The notes under the pieces are model-generated. The model was not told the DNA's origin, searched no databases, and was given only the letters and a program-made list of their open reading frames with translations. A program made the translations under genes and the position numbers. From the NCBI GenBank assembly GCA_036785325.1, contig JAXIVH010000002.1:951057-1015056 (forward strand): 64,000 bases of DNA, read 5' to 3'. The stretch comes from Urophycis tenuis. Its lineage: Eukaryota > Chordata > Actinopteri > Gadiformes > Phycidae. This document shows, piece by piece, positions 1 through 10,537 of the stretch; position 1 is the stretch's first letter, and each line of letters opens with the position of its first letter.

Positions 1-58
1 TACACTTTTGCATGAAAGCATTGAACACAATGCAACTCGTTGTTATTCTTTTATGCAG

Positions 59-185
59 ATCCAATGCCAGCCGACCATGAGAAGTACTATGGCTTCACTA
101 AGTTTGCTATGGAGTTGAATGAGCTGAAGCCATCACATGGTTTACTGCTACCACCTACCGACACTCGATTCCGCATTGACCAAAG
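59..185 (+). CDS. osbpl3: osbpl3 exon (third from last)
   Basis: Acceptor TTTTATGCAG at 49-58 and donor AAAG|GTGAGT at 186. It encodes PADHEKYYGFTKFAMELNEL followed by the LPPTDTRFRIDQ motif of the ORD domain and ends two bases into an Arg codon. Confidence 0.88.
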
Positions 186-3100
186 GTGAGTGCTAGCAAG
201 TAATTTTTGTCAGAATGTGACAGACATGATATCAAAGGTTGAAATGCATCAAATGGACAATGCCATCAGTGTGGATAAAGCCATGTTAAGATAATGTACA
301 AAGCCCAGTCAATTGTTTTGCTTGAAAAATGCTTTGGTACGAATAGATACAAAAAGGCAGGAACTAATAGATGGCAAGTCTAGACGGTGGAAGGAACACA
401 TTATTATGAAAGCTAATCACACCTGAAGGGAAGTTAAACTATGCTAACTTCACTTTGGCATAACGACATGACCTCAATGGTGAGAATGAGTCACGTGATG
501 GGATAAAGATCTCCTGGGCATGCCTTGCCTGCCACATTGAGAACACTTGGTGCCAGATGGTCTAGTGGTTCGGTGTATAACCCCAAGCCAAATGATTCCT
601 GGTTCAAACTCCAATGTCTAGCAGTAGGTATCCTGGAGCAAGGTGCCTAACCATACCTGTTCACCAATGACCTTCATACTGTAGGGCAGCAACGGGTCTG
701 CTGAATGAATAAATAGTACATATTTCACTCTGCTTCTTTGAGTGTACACATTAATGTTGAGGTCTGTCTGGCATCTGTCTCAATGGCAGACTACTAGAGG
801 AGGGACAACTGGAGGAGGCTGAGGAGCAGAAACAGAGGATTGAACAGCTGCAGAGAGAGAGACGGAAACAACTAGAGGAAAGCAATCTAACGCACCAATC
901 CAAATTCTTCAGGTGAATATCCAGCAGTCTCGCCTGCTGGAGTGGGTAATGTACACAGTGTCATCACCTGCTGGAGTGGGTAATGTACACAGTGTCATCA
1001 CCTGCTGGAGTGGGTAATGTACACAGTGTCATCACCTGCTGGAGTGGGTAATGTACACAGTGTCATCGCCTGCTGGAGTGGGTAATGTACACAGTGTCAT
1101 CACCTGCTGGAGTGGGTAATGTACACAGTGTCATCACCTGCTGGAGTGGGTAATGTACACAGTGTCATCGCCTGCTGGAGTGGGTAATGTACACAGTGTC
1201 ATCACCTGCTGGAGTGGGTAATGTACACAGTGTCATCACCTGCTGGAGTGGGTAATGTACACAGTGTCATCGCCTGCTGGAGTGGGTAATGTACACAGTG
1301 TCATCACCTGCTGGAGTGGGTAATGTACACAGTGTCATCACCTGCTGGAGTGGGTAATGTACACAGTGTCATCACCTGCTGGAGTGGGTAATGTACACAG
1401 TGTCATCGCCTGCTGGAGTGGGTAATGTACACAGTGTCATCACCTGCTGGAGTGGGTAATGTACACAGTGTCATCACCTGCTGGAGTGGGTAATGTACAC
1501 AGTGTCATCGCCTGCTGGAGTGGGTAATGTACACAGTGTCATCGCCTGCTGGAGTGGGTAATGTACACAGTGTCATCGCCTGCTGGAGTGGGTAATGTAC
1601 ACAGTGTCATCGCCTGCTGGAGTGGGTAATGTACACAGTGTCATCACCTGCTGGAGTGGGTAATGTACACAGTGTCATCACCTGCTGGAGTGGGTAATGT
1701 ACACAGTGTCATCACCTGCTGGAGTGGGTAATGTACACAGTGTCATCACCTGCTGGAGTGGGTAATGTACACAGTGTCATCACCTGCTGGAGTGGGTAAT
1801 GTACACAGTGTCATCACCTGCTGGAGTGGGTAATGTACACAGTGTCATCACCTGCTGGAGTGGGTAATGTACACAGTGTCATCACCTGCTGGAGTGGGTA
1901 ATGTACACAGTGTCATCGCCTGCTGGAGTGGGTAATGTACACAGTGTCATCACCTGCTGGAGTGGGTAATGTACACAGTGTCATCACCTGCTGGAGTGGG
2001 TAATGTACACAGTGTCATCACCTGCTGGAGTGGGTAATGTACACAGTGTCATCACCTGCTGGAGTGGGTAATGTACACAGTGTCATCACCTGCTGGAGTG
2101 GGTAATGTACACAGTGTCATCGCCTGCTGGAGTGGGTAATGTACACAGTGTCATCACCTGCTGGAGTGGGTAATGTACACAGTGTCATCACCTGCTGGAG
2201 TGGGTAATGTACACAGTGTCATCGCCTGCTGGAGTGGGTAATGTACACAGTGTCATCGCCTGCTGGAGTGGGTAATGTACACAGTGTCATCGCCTGCTGG
2301 AGTGGGTAATGTACACAGTGTCATCGCCTGCTGGAGTGGGTAATGTACACAGTGTCATCACCTGCTGGAGTGGGTAATGTACACAGTGTCATCACCTGCT
2401 GGAGTGGGTAATGTACACAGTGTCATCACCTGCTGGAGTGGGTAATGTACACAGTGTCATCACCTGCTGGAGTGGGTAATGTACACAGTGTCATCACCTG
2501 CTGGAGTGGGTAATGTACACAGTGTCATCACCTGCTGGAGTGGGTAATGTACACAGTGTCATCACCTGCTGGAGTGGGTAATGTACACAGTGTCATCACC
2601 TGCTGGAGTGGGTAATGTACACAGTGTCATCGCCTGCTGGAGTGGGTAATGTACACAGTGTCATCACCTGCTGGAGTGGGTAATGTACACAGTGTCATCA
2701 CCTGCTGGAGTGGGTAATGTACACAGTGTCATCGCAGCCTGAAATGAAATCTGAAATGTTATATAATATTATGTTTTCATTTCATTCATTCATGTGTATA
2801 ATCCCATGAAACTAACAATCTTTGTGATTTTCTGAGTTTAGAATTTATATCTACAAAAGGAGCAGCTCCTCTTTCACGGATGGACAGATGAGAGGGAACA
2901 CATATAAAAAAAAGCATTTTGGGCAAAGAGATGTAGGCAGGAGTGACAGATAGATAGATGACAGATGGATAGAAGGATACTTTATTCATCCCAAGGGGAA
3001 TTTTAGACATCCAGTAGCTTATACATACACATGTTTCACCCACAGAAGAAACAGATCACTCACAGAAATAAAAAGTAAAAAGAATGTGGAGTGATTAGAA

Positions 3101-6100
3101 GGCCTGATAGGGACTGACCCTGTGAAACACGACCATGGTAAGGTGCTATGGTAGAGTGTGTGCAATGGTGGTAGTGCAAACATGGGGGGACTGGGGCAAT
3201 CTACACACACTAGAAGCTTAACCTTCTCTTGGCTGCACCTCATTTAGCCTAGGATATGAGCCTATGCTGCTGCTCCCACCATTTCTCTAACATATACAAA
3301 GAATGCAGACAATTTAGATGATTCAGAGTTTCACTTTTTAATCCAAGTGTAAAATAGAGTTGCGACTGGAAGCGGGTGTGCATTCTTTGATACATCCATG
3401 TTTTGAAGCACAACTGAGATTAAATAGGCAGTGTAGTTTCAGTATGTGTCTTTACTCTGGTTTAACAGCCTAACCACTTAGGCATTGAACGCAGCATTGA
3501 AGTCGTGTTTTTTGAACAAATTAACTCTTGCCTTTAACACAGCCATCATGGATTTAAGCACAGCCAGTGATGTTGATAGAGTGGTTTGCACGGACAGTAC
3601 ACAGTCTACACAGCCATACAGTAACATTCACTGACAGTACACAGTCTACACAGCCATACAGTATTCACTGACAGTACACAGTCTACATGGCCATACAGTA
3701 ACATTCACTGACAGTACACAGTCTACATGGCCATACAGTAACATTCACTGACAGTACACAGTCTACACAGCCATACAGTAACATTCACTGACAGTACACA
3801 GTCTACACAGCCATACAGTAACATTCACTGACAGTACACAGTCTACACGGCCATACAGTAACATTCACTGACAGTACACAGTCTACACGGCCATACAGTA
3901 ACATTCACTGACAGTAATTTAATTATTGGGACCTTGTGGTCTTTATTTGTCATTCCCATGTGACATGGGAACGAAATTCGTTCTCTGCATTTGACCCATC
4001 CTATTGTACATAGGAGCAGTGGGCTGCTATGATCAGCGCCCGGGGAGCAAGTTGGGGTTCAGGGTTCAGTGTCTTGCTCAAGGACACTTCGACATGTAGA
4101 CAGTTTTGGAAGTGGGGATCACAGGGATCGAACCCCTAATCCTACGGTTAGTGGACGACCACTAACCACCCGCTTTACCCAGTACACAGTCTACACGGCC
4201 ATACAGTAACATTCACTGACAGAACACACTCTGTACAGCTGTGCATGCATACAGTACACTGGTTGTACACTGTCTATACAGCCATACATACAGTACAGAG
4301 ACATGGAATAATCAGGAAAGAAATATCTTCACGGAAAGAAACAGGGTACATTGCCACAGGTTGAATTACAATACCAAGTTGAAGTGAATACAATACCAAG
4401 TTGAAGTGAATACAATAGCATGTTGAAGTGAATACAATACCAAGTTGAAGTGAATACAATACCATGTTGAAGTGAATACAATACCATGTTGAAGTGAATA
4501 CAATACCAAGTTGAAGTGAATACAATAACAAGTTGAAGTGAATACAATACCATGTTGAAGTGAATACAATAACAAGTTGAAGTGAATACAATACCAAGTT
4601 GAAGTGAATACAATACCAAGTTGAAGTGAATACAATACCAAGTTGAAGTGAATACAATACCAAGTTGAAGTGAATACAATACCAAGTTGAAGTGAATACA
4701 ATACCATATTTTACAAAACCAAGCTTGTGGTTAGTTACTGACACCGACACCGTCAATGTTACAAATGATGGGCTGGCTGCGCCCATATTGTCAATAAATA
4801 AGAGGGCTGTCATAGTGCATTCTAACCTGACAGCTCGTTAATGTCGTGCGGCAGTAGCTCAGTGGACAGAGCGGGTCGTCCACTAACCGTAGGGTCGGCG
4901 GTTCGATCCCCTCAATCCCCCTCCTCCAACTGTCGACACTGCATGTCGAAGTGTCCTTGAGCAAGACACTGAACCCCTACTTGCTCCCCGGGCGCTGAAC
5001 ACAGCAGCCCACTGCTCCTATGTACCATAGGATGGGTCAAATGAACACAGCAGCCCACTGCTCCTATGAACCATAGGATGGGTCAAATGAACACAGCAGC
5101 CCACTGCTCCTATGAACCATAGGATGGGTCAAATGAACACAGCAGCCCACTGCTCCTATGAACCATAGGATGGGTCAAATGAACACAGCAGCCCACTGCT
5201 CCTATGTACCATAGGATGGGTCAAATGAACACAGCAGCCCACTGCTCCTATGAACCATAGGATGGGTCAAATGAACACAGCAGCCCACTGCTCCTATGAA
5301 CCATAGGATGGGTCAAATGAACACAGCAGCCCACTGCTCCTATGTACTATAGGATGGGTCAAATGAACACAGCAGCCCACTGCTCCTATGAACCACAGGA
5401 TGGGTCAAATGAACACAGCAGCCCACTGCTCCTATGTACCACAGGATGGGCCAAATGAACACAGCAGCCCACTGCCCCTATGTACAATAGGATGGGTCAA
5501 ATGAACATAGCAGCCCACTGCTCCTATGTACCATAGGATGGGTCAAATGAACATAGCAGCCCACTGCTCCTATGTACCATAGGCTGGGTCAAATGAACAC
5601 AGCAGCCCACTGCTCCTATGTACCATAGGATGGGTCAAATGAACACAGCAGCCCACTGCTCCTATGTACCATAGGATGGGTCAAATGAACACAGCAGCCC
5701 ACTGCTCCTATGTACCATAGGATGGGTCAAATGAACACAGCAGCCCACTGCTCCTATGTACCATAGGATGGGTCAAATGAACACAGCAGCCCACTGCTCC
5801 TATGTACCATAGGCTGGGTCCAGATTTTGTTCCCATATCTGAAAAATACTTAGCATGACCAATAAAGACCAAAAGGTCCTCCCTTCTCTAATGTGGTGCT
5901 CTGAACTATATCATTCTGACCCACATCGAGGTTAGGCATCTTCACTATGATGTTATAGAGCTCATGTAAATATTAAGAACTGTTTATATTATCAAAATGG
6001 AGACAATGTGGTGTTTGTGTGCTGTTTGTAATTTTCTATGTTGGATTTTGGTCTCTACAGGAAGTCATTAGAAGATACCTGGGTGAGCAACAGAGCATAC

Positions 6101-6157
6101 TGGGAGCTGAGGAAGGAGCCTGGCTTTGGCCACATGGACTTCCCTCTTCTATGGTGA
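59..6157 (+). CDS. osbpl3: Oxysterol-binding protein-related protein 3, last three coding exons (5' part outside window)
   Basis: Three exons (59-185, 790-912, 6061-6157) join in frame with GT-AG introns and end at a TGA at 6155-6157. The spliced product reads YYGFTKFAMELNEL, then LLPPTDTRFRIDQR, then a charged helix (EEAEEQKQRIEQLQRERRK), then a C-terminus containing TWVSNRAYWELRKEPGFGH and ending in PLLW. This is the C-terminal part of the ORD lipid-binding domain; the LPPTDTR..R.DQR motif and a final W are typical of the OSBPL3/6/7 subfamily. These proteins bind or exchange sterols and phosphoinositides at membrane contact sites; that is family knowledge. I choose osbpl3 over osbpl6/7 because gsdme follows immediately in the same direction, as in human. 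The N-terminal PH and FFAT parts lie left of the window. The 5.1-kb last intron holds several tandem arrays and SINEs. Confidence 0.9.
553..725 (+). mobile_element. Old tRNA-derived SINE fragment
   Basis: An A-box-like TGGTCTAGTGGTT and a B-box-like GGTTCAAACTCC are spaced as in a tRNA-related SINE head. They are followed by a GGAGCAAGGTGCCTAACC segment of the kind found in the bodies of other fish SINEs in this window. It is diverged and lies in an osbpl3 intron. Confidence 0.5.
790..912 (+). CDS. osbpl3: osbpl3 exon (second from last), charged helix
   Basis: Acceptor AATGGCAG ends at 789 and donor CAG|GTGAAT begins at 913. The 123-nt exon encodes a highly charged, helix-forming stretch (LLEEGQLEEAEEQKQRIEQL and onward to HQSKFF). 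A 53-copy minisatellite begins only 18 nt into the following intron. Confidence 0.88.
931..2735 (+). repeat. 34-bp minisatellite, 53 copies
   Basis: Perfectly phased 34-bp units, each starting C(A/G)CCTGCTGGAGTGGGTAAT, fill 931-2732 with a 3-nt partial copy after. Units are nearly identical except for an A/G toggle at base 2. The array sits in an osbpl3 intron, 18 nt downstream of the donor. Such homogeneity suggests recent expansion or recent unequal exchange. Confidence 0.97.
2945..3250 (-). mobile_element. 3' end fragment of a LINE-like element (minus strand)
   Basis: The + strand shows a degenerate GATA-type repeat, then ATACTTTATTCATCCCAAGG and GGAATTT. This is the reverse complement of the 3' tail common to fish CR1/L2/Rex-type LINEs (AATTCCCC...AATAAAGTAT followed by a TATC-type repeat). 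I see no intact reverse transcriptase; the body right of 3000 is diverged. Confidence 0.5.
3594..4222 (+). repeat. 40-bp minisatellite interrupted by a SINE
   Basis: About eight 40-bp units (ACAGTACACAGTCTACACAG... with CCATACAGTAACATTCACTG) run from 3594 to 3916. One further unit resumes at 4180-4222 after a 263-bp insertion. The second unit lacks three bases. Units toggle between CACAG, CACGG and CATGG. Confidence 0.93.
3917..4179 (-). mobile_element. tRNA-derived SINE inserted inside the 40-bp minisatellite (minus strand)
   Basis: Reading the minus strand: a tRNA-like head with a GTTCGATCCC B box, the body (GAAGTGTCCTTGAGCAAGAC, GCTCCCCGGGCGCTG, GCAGCCCACTGCTCCTA, GGATGGGTCAAATGCAGAGA), and a 3' end reading ACAAATAAAGACCACAAGG. 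CAGTA flanks both sides (3912-3916 and 4180-4184), a plausible short target duplication. It has a single copy of the 46-bp segment that is amplified in the related elements at 4849 and 23379, so it represents the unexpanded form. Confidence 0.82.
4361..4706 (+). repeat. 22-bp minisatellite, about 15-16 copies
   Basis: Tandem units of 22 bp (GAATACAATACCAAGTTGAA plus GT), with the fourth-block CCAAG varying as CCATG, GCATG or ACAAG. It lies in the last osbpl3 intron. The long readable frames across it are a by-product of the repeat. Confidence 0.95.
4849..5888 (+). mobile_element. SINE with an internal 46-bp VNTR (18 copies)
   Basis: Starts with a tRNA-like head (GCAGTAGCTCAGTGGACAGA A box; GGTTCGATCCC B box near 4900), continues through the shared SINE body, then repeats a 46-bp block (from AACACAGCAGCCCACTGCTC to GGATGGGTCAAATG) 18 times from about 4998 to 5815, and closes with the SINE 3' end (GACCAATAAAGACC). 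A near-perfect 10-bp target duplication TAATGT(C/G)GTG lies at 4839-4848 and 5889-5898, so the whole unit including the VNTR behaves as one insertion. Confidence 0.88.
6061..6157 (+). CDS. osbpl3: osbpl3 terminal coding exon
   Basis: Acceptor GGTCTCTACAG ends at 6060. Joined to the previous exon it reads RKSLEDTWVSNRAYWELRKE and onward to PLLW, then TGA at 6155. The WVSN..YWELR..PGF pattern is the conserved OSBPL C-terminus. Confidence 0.88.
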
Positions 6158-6875
6158 TGCTGTGTTTGGACCGCTTCTTTCTACTGTTACCAGACATGTT
6201 CTAGATTCACCTTTTTTCCATACTCTATCTTAGCCCTCTATTGGACCATACTCAATTTTGTTTTATCATTGTTAATGATATTGCCTATAAATTATTCTCC
6301 AAGTTACCTCAGAAAAGTATTTATGCAACCATACTCAAAGGAATGTACATTAAATGTATGCAAAGTTGTCTGTTTTCTGGCTGTTCTGTAACAACAATGG
6401 ACACAAGATGTTTGTATTTTATACTGCTCCACGCTAGCCTAATGGATGTTGCAGCTGGTCGCTATCCCTTTGGTCTTAACATTTATATTCTCTACCTCTG
6501 AGATGAAGCCTTGTTATACTACTATAATACTTGGTTTCCAAATCTTACTTATTATCAGTGTGCTGCCTTAATAAATGAACATGTGTATGTATTCATATCA
6601 TTATTTACATGTTGCTGCATTTTGTTAATTTATCAAGTTGACCAACTTTAAATATATTCATGAATGTTGAATTTGTTTATATGTTAATTGAATTTAAGTT
6701 GGTTTCCTGTTTGATTGTATTACTACGAGTACTGTATATGTTTTATTTTGCTCAGTCTGTGAACTACAGAACAGAACTACAATTGAGTAAATAGTGCACC
6801 TACCATTCTATCAATATCTGGGAACCAAGAAGTCTCAACAAGTTTCAATAAAACGTTTTGTGTTATCTGTTTTGT
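6158..6875 (+). other. osbpl3: osbpl3 3' UTR with two candidate poly(A) signals
   Basis: AT-rich sequence after the osbpl3 stop. AATAAA occurs at 6570-6575 and at 6847-6852; the second is followed within 30 nt by GT-rich sequence and is the better candidate end of the transcript. The UTR extent is inferred. Confidence 0.55.
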
Positions 6876-7033
6876 TCAGGTTTGTCTTATTGCACACAAC
6901 CAATAAAAAAAAGGTTATAATTTGACTCTTGTGATCCCATTTCACACACTTTTACTAACTTTTCTTATTTCTTATTCTTATTTACACCATAATATTTGCA
7001 ATACTGCAGTTATTATTAGTTATTATAATTGGG

Positions 7034-7335
7034 CAGCCACGGCCTACTGGTTAGGGCTTTGGATTTGTAACCGGAGGGTGACCGGTTCCCCCCGATCAGT
7101 GCGAACGGCTGAAGTGCCCTTGAGCAAGGCACCTAACCCCTCACTGAAGTGCCCTTGAGCAAGGCACCTAACCCCTCACTGCTCCCCGAGCGCCGCTGTT
7201 GCAGGCAGCTCACTGCATCGGGTTTAAGTGTGTGCTTCACCTCACTGTGTGCTTCACCATCACTATGTTCTGAGTGTTTCACTAATTCACGATTGGGTTA
7301 AATGCAGAGACCAAATTTCCCTCACGGGATCAAAT
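7034..7335 (+). mobile_element. tRNA-derived SINE with a 35-bp internal duplication
   Basis: The head has an A-box-like TACTGGTTAGGGCTTTGG and a B-box-like GGTGACCGGTTCCC. The body has GTGCCCTTGAGCAAGGCACC, GCTCCCCGAGCGCCG and GGGTTAAATGCAGAGACC, ending near 7335. A 35-bp part of the body is duplicated in tandem (7109-7143 and 7144-7178). It lies between osbpl3 and gsdme. Confidence 0.75.
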
Positions 7336-7410
7336 GAGTAATTCTTCTTCTTATTATTATTATTATTAATAATAATAATATGATTATTATTAGTAGTAGT
7401 AGTAGTGTTC
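7336..7410 (+). repeat. TTA/TAA microsatellite forming an inverted repeat
   Basis: A run of TTA/ATT units followed by AAT units and then TAG/AGT units, directly at the 3' end of the SINE, where it may derive from the SINE tail. The TTA and TAA halves are complementary. Confidence 0.7.
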
Positions 7411-7589
7411 CTAGTATGACAATGGTATCATTTTTTCTAGAGACAATAATTTAAGAAAAAAACATTTATAGACCACTTGGATTAATTATTTCTACATTCA
7501 AAATAACAGATGTCTACCCCATCGTTCTGAATCCAATACATTTTCGTTGATATCCCCTTATTAAGGTGTTACTGGTAGAATTACCTAGC

Positions 7590-7800
7590 AGGGCGGAGCC
7601 AAACCACCGCTTTCCGTTTCTTTGTTCAGTTATGGGCGGGGCTGCTGCAGCACAAGGTTCAACGTTCATCTGTCGTGTTCAGTGTGTGCAAAGAATGTGA
7701 AGAAACGGAGTCTGAAACTCAACAACAACAACAACAAAAAGCGTCAGTGTCCTCCGAAAGATCGCATTGAGTGAAGTAGAACCCCGTTATTGTCTAAATC
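7590..7800 (+). promoter_or_regulatory. gsdme: Probable gsdme promoter and noncoding 5' exon
   Basis: A locally GC- and CpG-richer block holds a GC box (GGGCGGGG near 7634) and CCGCTTTCCGTTTC-type sequence. It sits between the osbpl3 poly(A) region and the first gsdme coding exon, whose own acceptor at 10511 shows that at least one 5' noncoding exon must lie upstream. The transcription start and donor cannot be fixed from sequence. Confidence 0.4.
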
Positions 7801-8830
7801 AGAATTGTATTTTAAGTATAATGTGTTGTTTGTGAGTAGTTGATATCGATTTTGACTCACTGTGTGGTGATGACTGTGGTAAAGAAGCCTACCGGTATTT
7901 TAAGTGTTTTGGATTCCACTTATTATCCATCTTATTTCATTTCGATTCGTGAAAAATGTGCCTGACTTCAACTCATGTGCATGTGCATGTGTGTAAGGTG
8001 ACCAGATTTCTGAGACAAATTCCAGGGACATTTTCAGTTCAGCGGTTTAAAAACCTCCAAACATGTAGTGTTTTTGTCATAGCAAAACTAAAACGGGGAC
8101 ACTGCCCTTACCATTCAGAAAGCAGTTTCTCTCACTCTATTCATACAAAATTGCAAAGGAATTGATTAATAATTCTGTTTTTTTCTGATTAAAGTAGTAA
8201 ATTCTAGCTGAGATCAAGAACATCCTTAAAATCAGCTATAAAAAAAACATGTATCAGACACTTCACCCAAACTAAGGCCTCCTTACACCATATGATTTTT
8301 ACAAGATTTGGGGAAGATTTTAAAATGGAAAATGCTACACTTCAAGTTGAATGACAACTTCAGGTTATATGGTTCTAGAAAATATATTATTTTAAGGGGG
8401 CTGAATCAGTTCTCCCTAAATGTGGGCGAGAAGTAGTGACTTCCCATTTTTATTATCATGTTCACTTTATCATGTTCAGTATTATGCAGCACAACATATT
8501 GCTTGTACAGTAGGCCCATAGGTCTTCACATATCACTTCAACACTATTACCTTCAGTCCACCAGGGAGCTCACTACTCTGTCAGAGCCCTATGATTTTAT
8601 AAGTTAGTACAATAGACATCTGGCAGCCTCCCAGGGCATTCGTTGAAGACAGTTAATTTAAAAGTATGTTAATATAATATGGCAGGTGAACTATTGTGTT
8701 CAAGGAGAAATGGGCAATCAACCTACTCAATGAATGGCAACAGAATAGCCTAGGCTGCAATCGTTTTTTGTTTTGTTTTTTTAATCAACGGGCGCATCGT
8801 TTGCTGGCTGAGGCAGCGCTTTGGTGCCCT
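7801..8830 (+). other. Non-coding stretch, likely gsdme 5' intron
   Basis: No coding signal. GTAAGGTGACCAGATTTC near 7994 resembles the end of a fish hAT-type element, but I could not match it to a convincing second end. Confidence 0.4.
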
Positions 8831-8835
8831 CTCCC

Positions 8836-9380
8836 TGGGTGGGTGGTGGTGGTGGTGGTGGTGGTGGTGGTGGTGGTTGTAGGGGGGGTACTCTTGGTGG
8901 CTACTGTGTCCGCGTGTTCTCTGGGTGGGTGGTGGTGGTGGTGGTGGTTGTAGGGGGGGGTACTCTTGGTGGCTACTGTGTCCGCGTGTGGTACCCTTTC
9001 TCTGGGGTGGGTGGTGGTGGTGGTGGTGGTGGTTGTAGGGGGGGGGGGGGGGGTACTCTTGGTGGCTACTGTGTCCGCGTGTGGTACCCTTTCTCTGGGG
9101 TGGGTGGTGGTGGTGGTGGTGGTGGTTGTAGGGGGGGGGGGGGTACTCTTGGTGGCTACTGTGTCCACGTGTGGTACCCTTTATCTGGGGTGGGTGGTGG
9201 TGGTGGTTGTAGGGGGGGTACTCTTGGTGGCTACTGTGTCCACGTGTGGTACCCTTTATCTGGGGTGGGTGGTGGTGGTGGTTGTAGGGGGGGGGGGGGG
9301 GGTACTCTTGGTGGCTACTGTGTCCGCGTGTGGTACCCTTTCTCTGGGGTGGGTGGTGGTGGTGGTGGTTGTGGACTGCT
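8836..9380 (+). repeat. G-rich compound minisatellite, GGT-runs plus poly-G
   Basis: About seven units of roughly 70-90 bp. Each has a conserved core (ACTCTTGGTGGCTACTGTGT, CGCGTGTGGTACCCTTTCTC), a (GGT)n run and a poly-G run of 7 to 14. Length differences come from the GGT and G runs. It lies in the presumed gsdme 5' intron. The glycine-, valine- or histidine-rich frames across it are repeat artefacts. Confidence 0.92.
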
Positions 9381-10030
9381 ATCATCACTGACACTGACAG
9401 GCTGGCACAAGTTCCTGATGACCAGTTTACTATAAGTTTCAAGTGGTTTTATTCAATGAAGTTGCCGACAAGTTGCCAACAACCTCTAAAGAGCTAGCGT
9501 GACATTGAAATGTCCTAATAATCCTAATAAAACTGTGTGCCGTCTAGTCTATAAACAGCTATTCATTGCTGCCAATAATGTTAGCAATAGCTGTGTCTGT
9601 CAGACAAACAAATCTGTGATCATATACATACACATCATAGATAATACACATATACATTCAACGTTAAATGAAACATACAGCATGATAAACAGTAACACTT
9701 ACTAGAACACCTTTGGTTCGCCAATCATATTCAATCAATGATATTCCTGCTGTGTTTACACCATAGCTGGCTGAATAGATGCACGAATGTCATGAAAGTA
9801 CCTCGTAGGTAGGCTACCTGTAGGCTACCTGTAGCCTCTCCAGAAGGGAAGAAGATAGTTCTACCGCGCAGCTGGCATTCTAGAGGGGCATTCTACTCTG
9901 ATCGGGGCTTGTTCTGGCTGGCTTTAGCCTGTGGCTGTGCGAGCAGTAGGCTACGGTGCGCAACCACATGTCTTTTGGTCAACAGTTTCATTTTTTCATT
10001 TCTTCCTTTATTCCAATTTCAGATCTTTCA
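9381..10030 (+). other. Non-coding stretch upstream of gsdme coding exon 1
   Basis: No exon, RNA gene or clear element recognised. Confidence 0.4.
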
Positions 10031-10106
10031 GCTGTCCCCGGGGACATTTCCGGGGACAGCTCACTGAAAACGGGGATTGTCCCCGGAAACCGGGGACGTC
10101 TCGTAT
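10031..10106. repeat. Cluster of CCGGGGAC inverted repeats
   Basis: GCTGTCCCCGG (10031-10041) pairs with CCGGGGACAGC (10050-10060) across an 8-nt spacer. A second pair GTCCCCGG / CCGGGGAC follows at about 10079-10097. It may be the end of a degenerate DNA transposon. Confidence 0.6.
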
Positions 10107-10537
10107 AGCCATATCCTAGATCCAGTCAATGAGTGCAATTGTGTTGATGGGCTGGTTTAACACATGAACAGAAAATCCTCATATTGGCCAACACCAAAGT
10201 GATATACTGTCATAATCCGGCCGAAACCCTTCTGATCTTTAGGATGGTGGAACGTTGTAGTCATTTTAATTGGATTTTTGTTTAAGCATATATATTATTA
10301 TGTATGATATATACTATTTATTATATATTAATATAGGCCTATATTATTTATTGATGTACATACCCTCAAGTCAATCCATGCTAAATGTTCAATCAAAGTG
10401 CTAGACCAGTCCAGAACCATTTATGATGCTCTAGTAGCTTGTGTAGAACAAAAATCAACATTAACAAATGAATTTGCTGCATTCAAATAAAATATTTTCT
10501 TGCATTTTCAGGCTTTTCTCACCTACCTGCCTCAAAG

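Noticed and set aside
931..2735. CRISPR-like array
   Set aside because: Units are contiguous 34-mers without variable spacers, the host is a vertebrate, and the array sits in an intron.
4855..4910. Functional tRNA genes at the SINE heads (also 7040, 23400 and 560)
   Set aside because: A- and B-box-like motifs are present but the sequences continue into shared SINE bodies and the cloverleaf is degenerate.
8750..9442. Long Gly/Val-rich and His/Pro-rich frames
   Set aside because: All arise from the GGT/poly-G minisatellite; frames are open on both strands only because the unit lacks stops.
7994..10115. A single 2.1-kb hAT element between GTGACCAGATTTC and the CCGGGGAC cluster
   Set aside because: The two ends match only weakly as inverted repeats and I found no target duplication.
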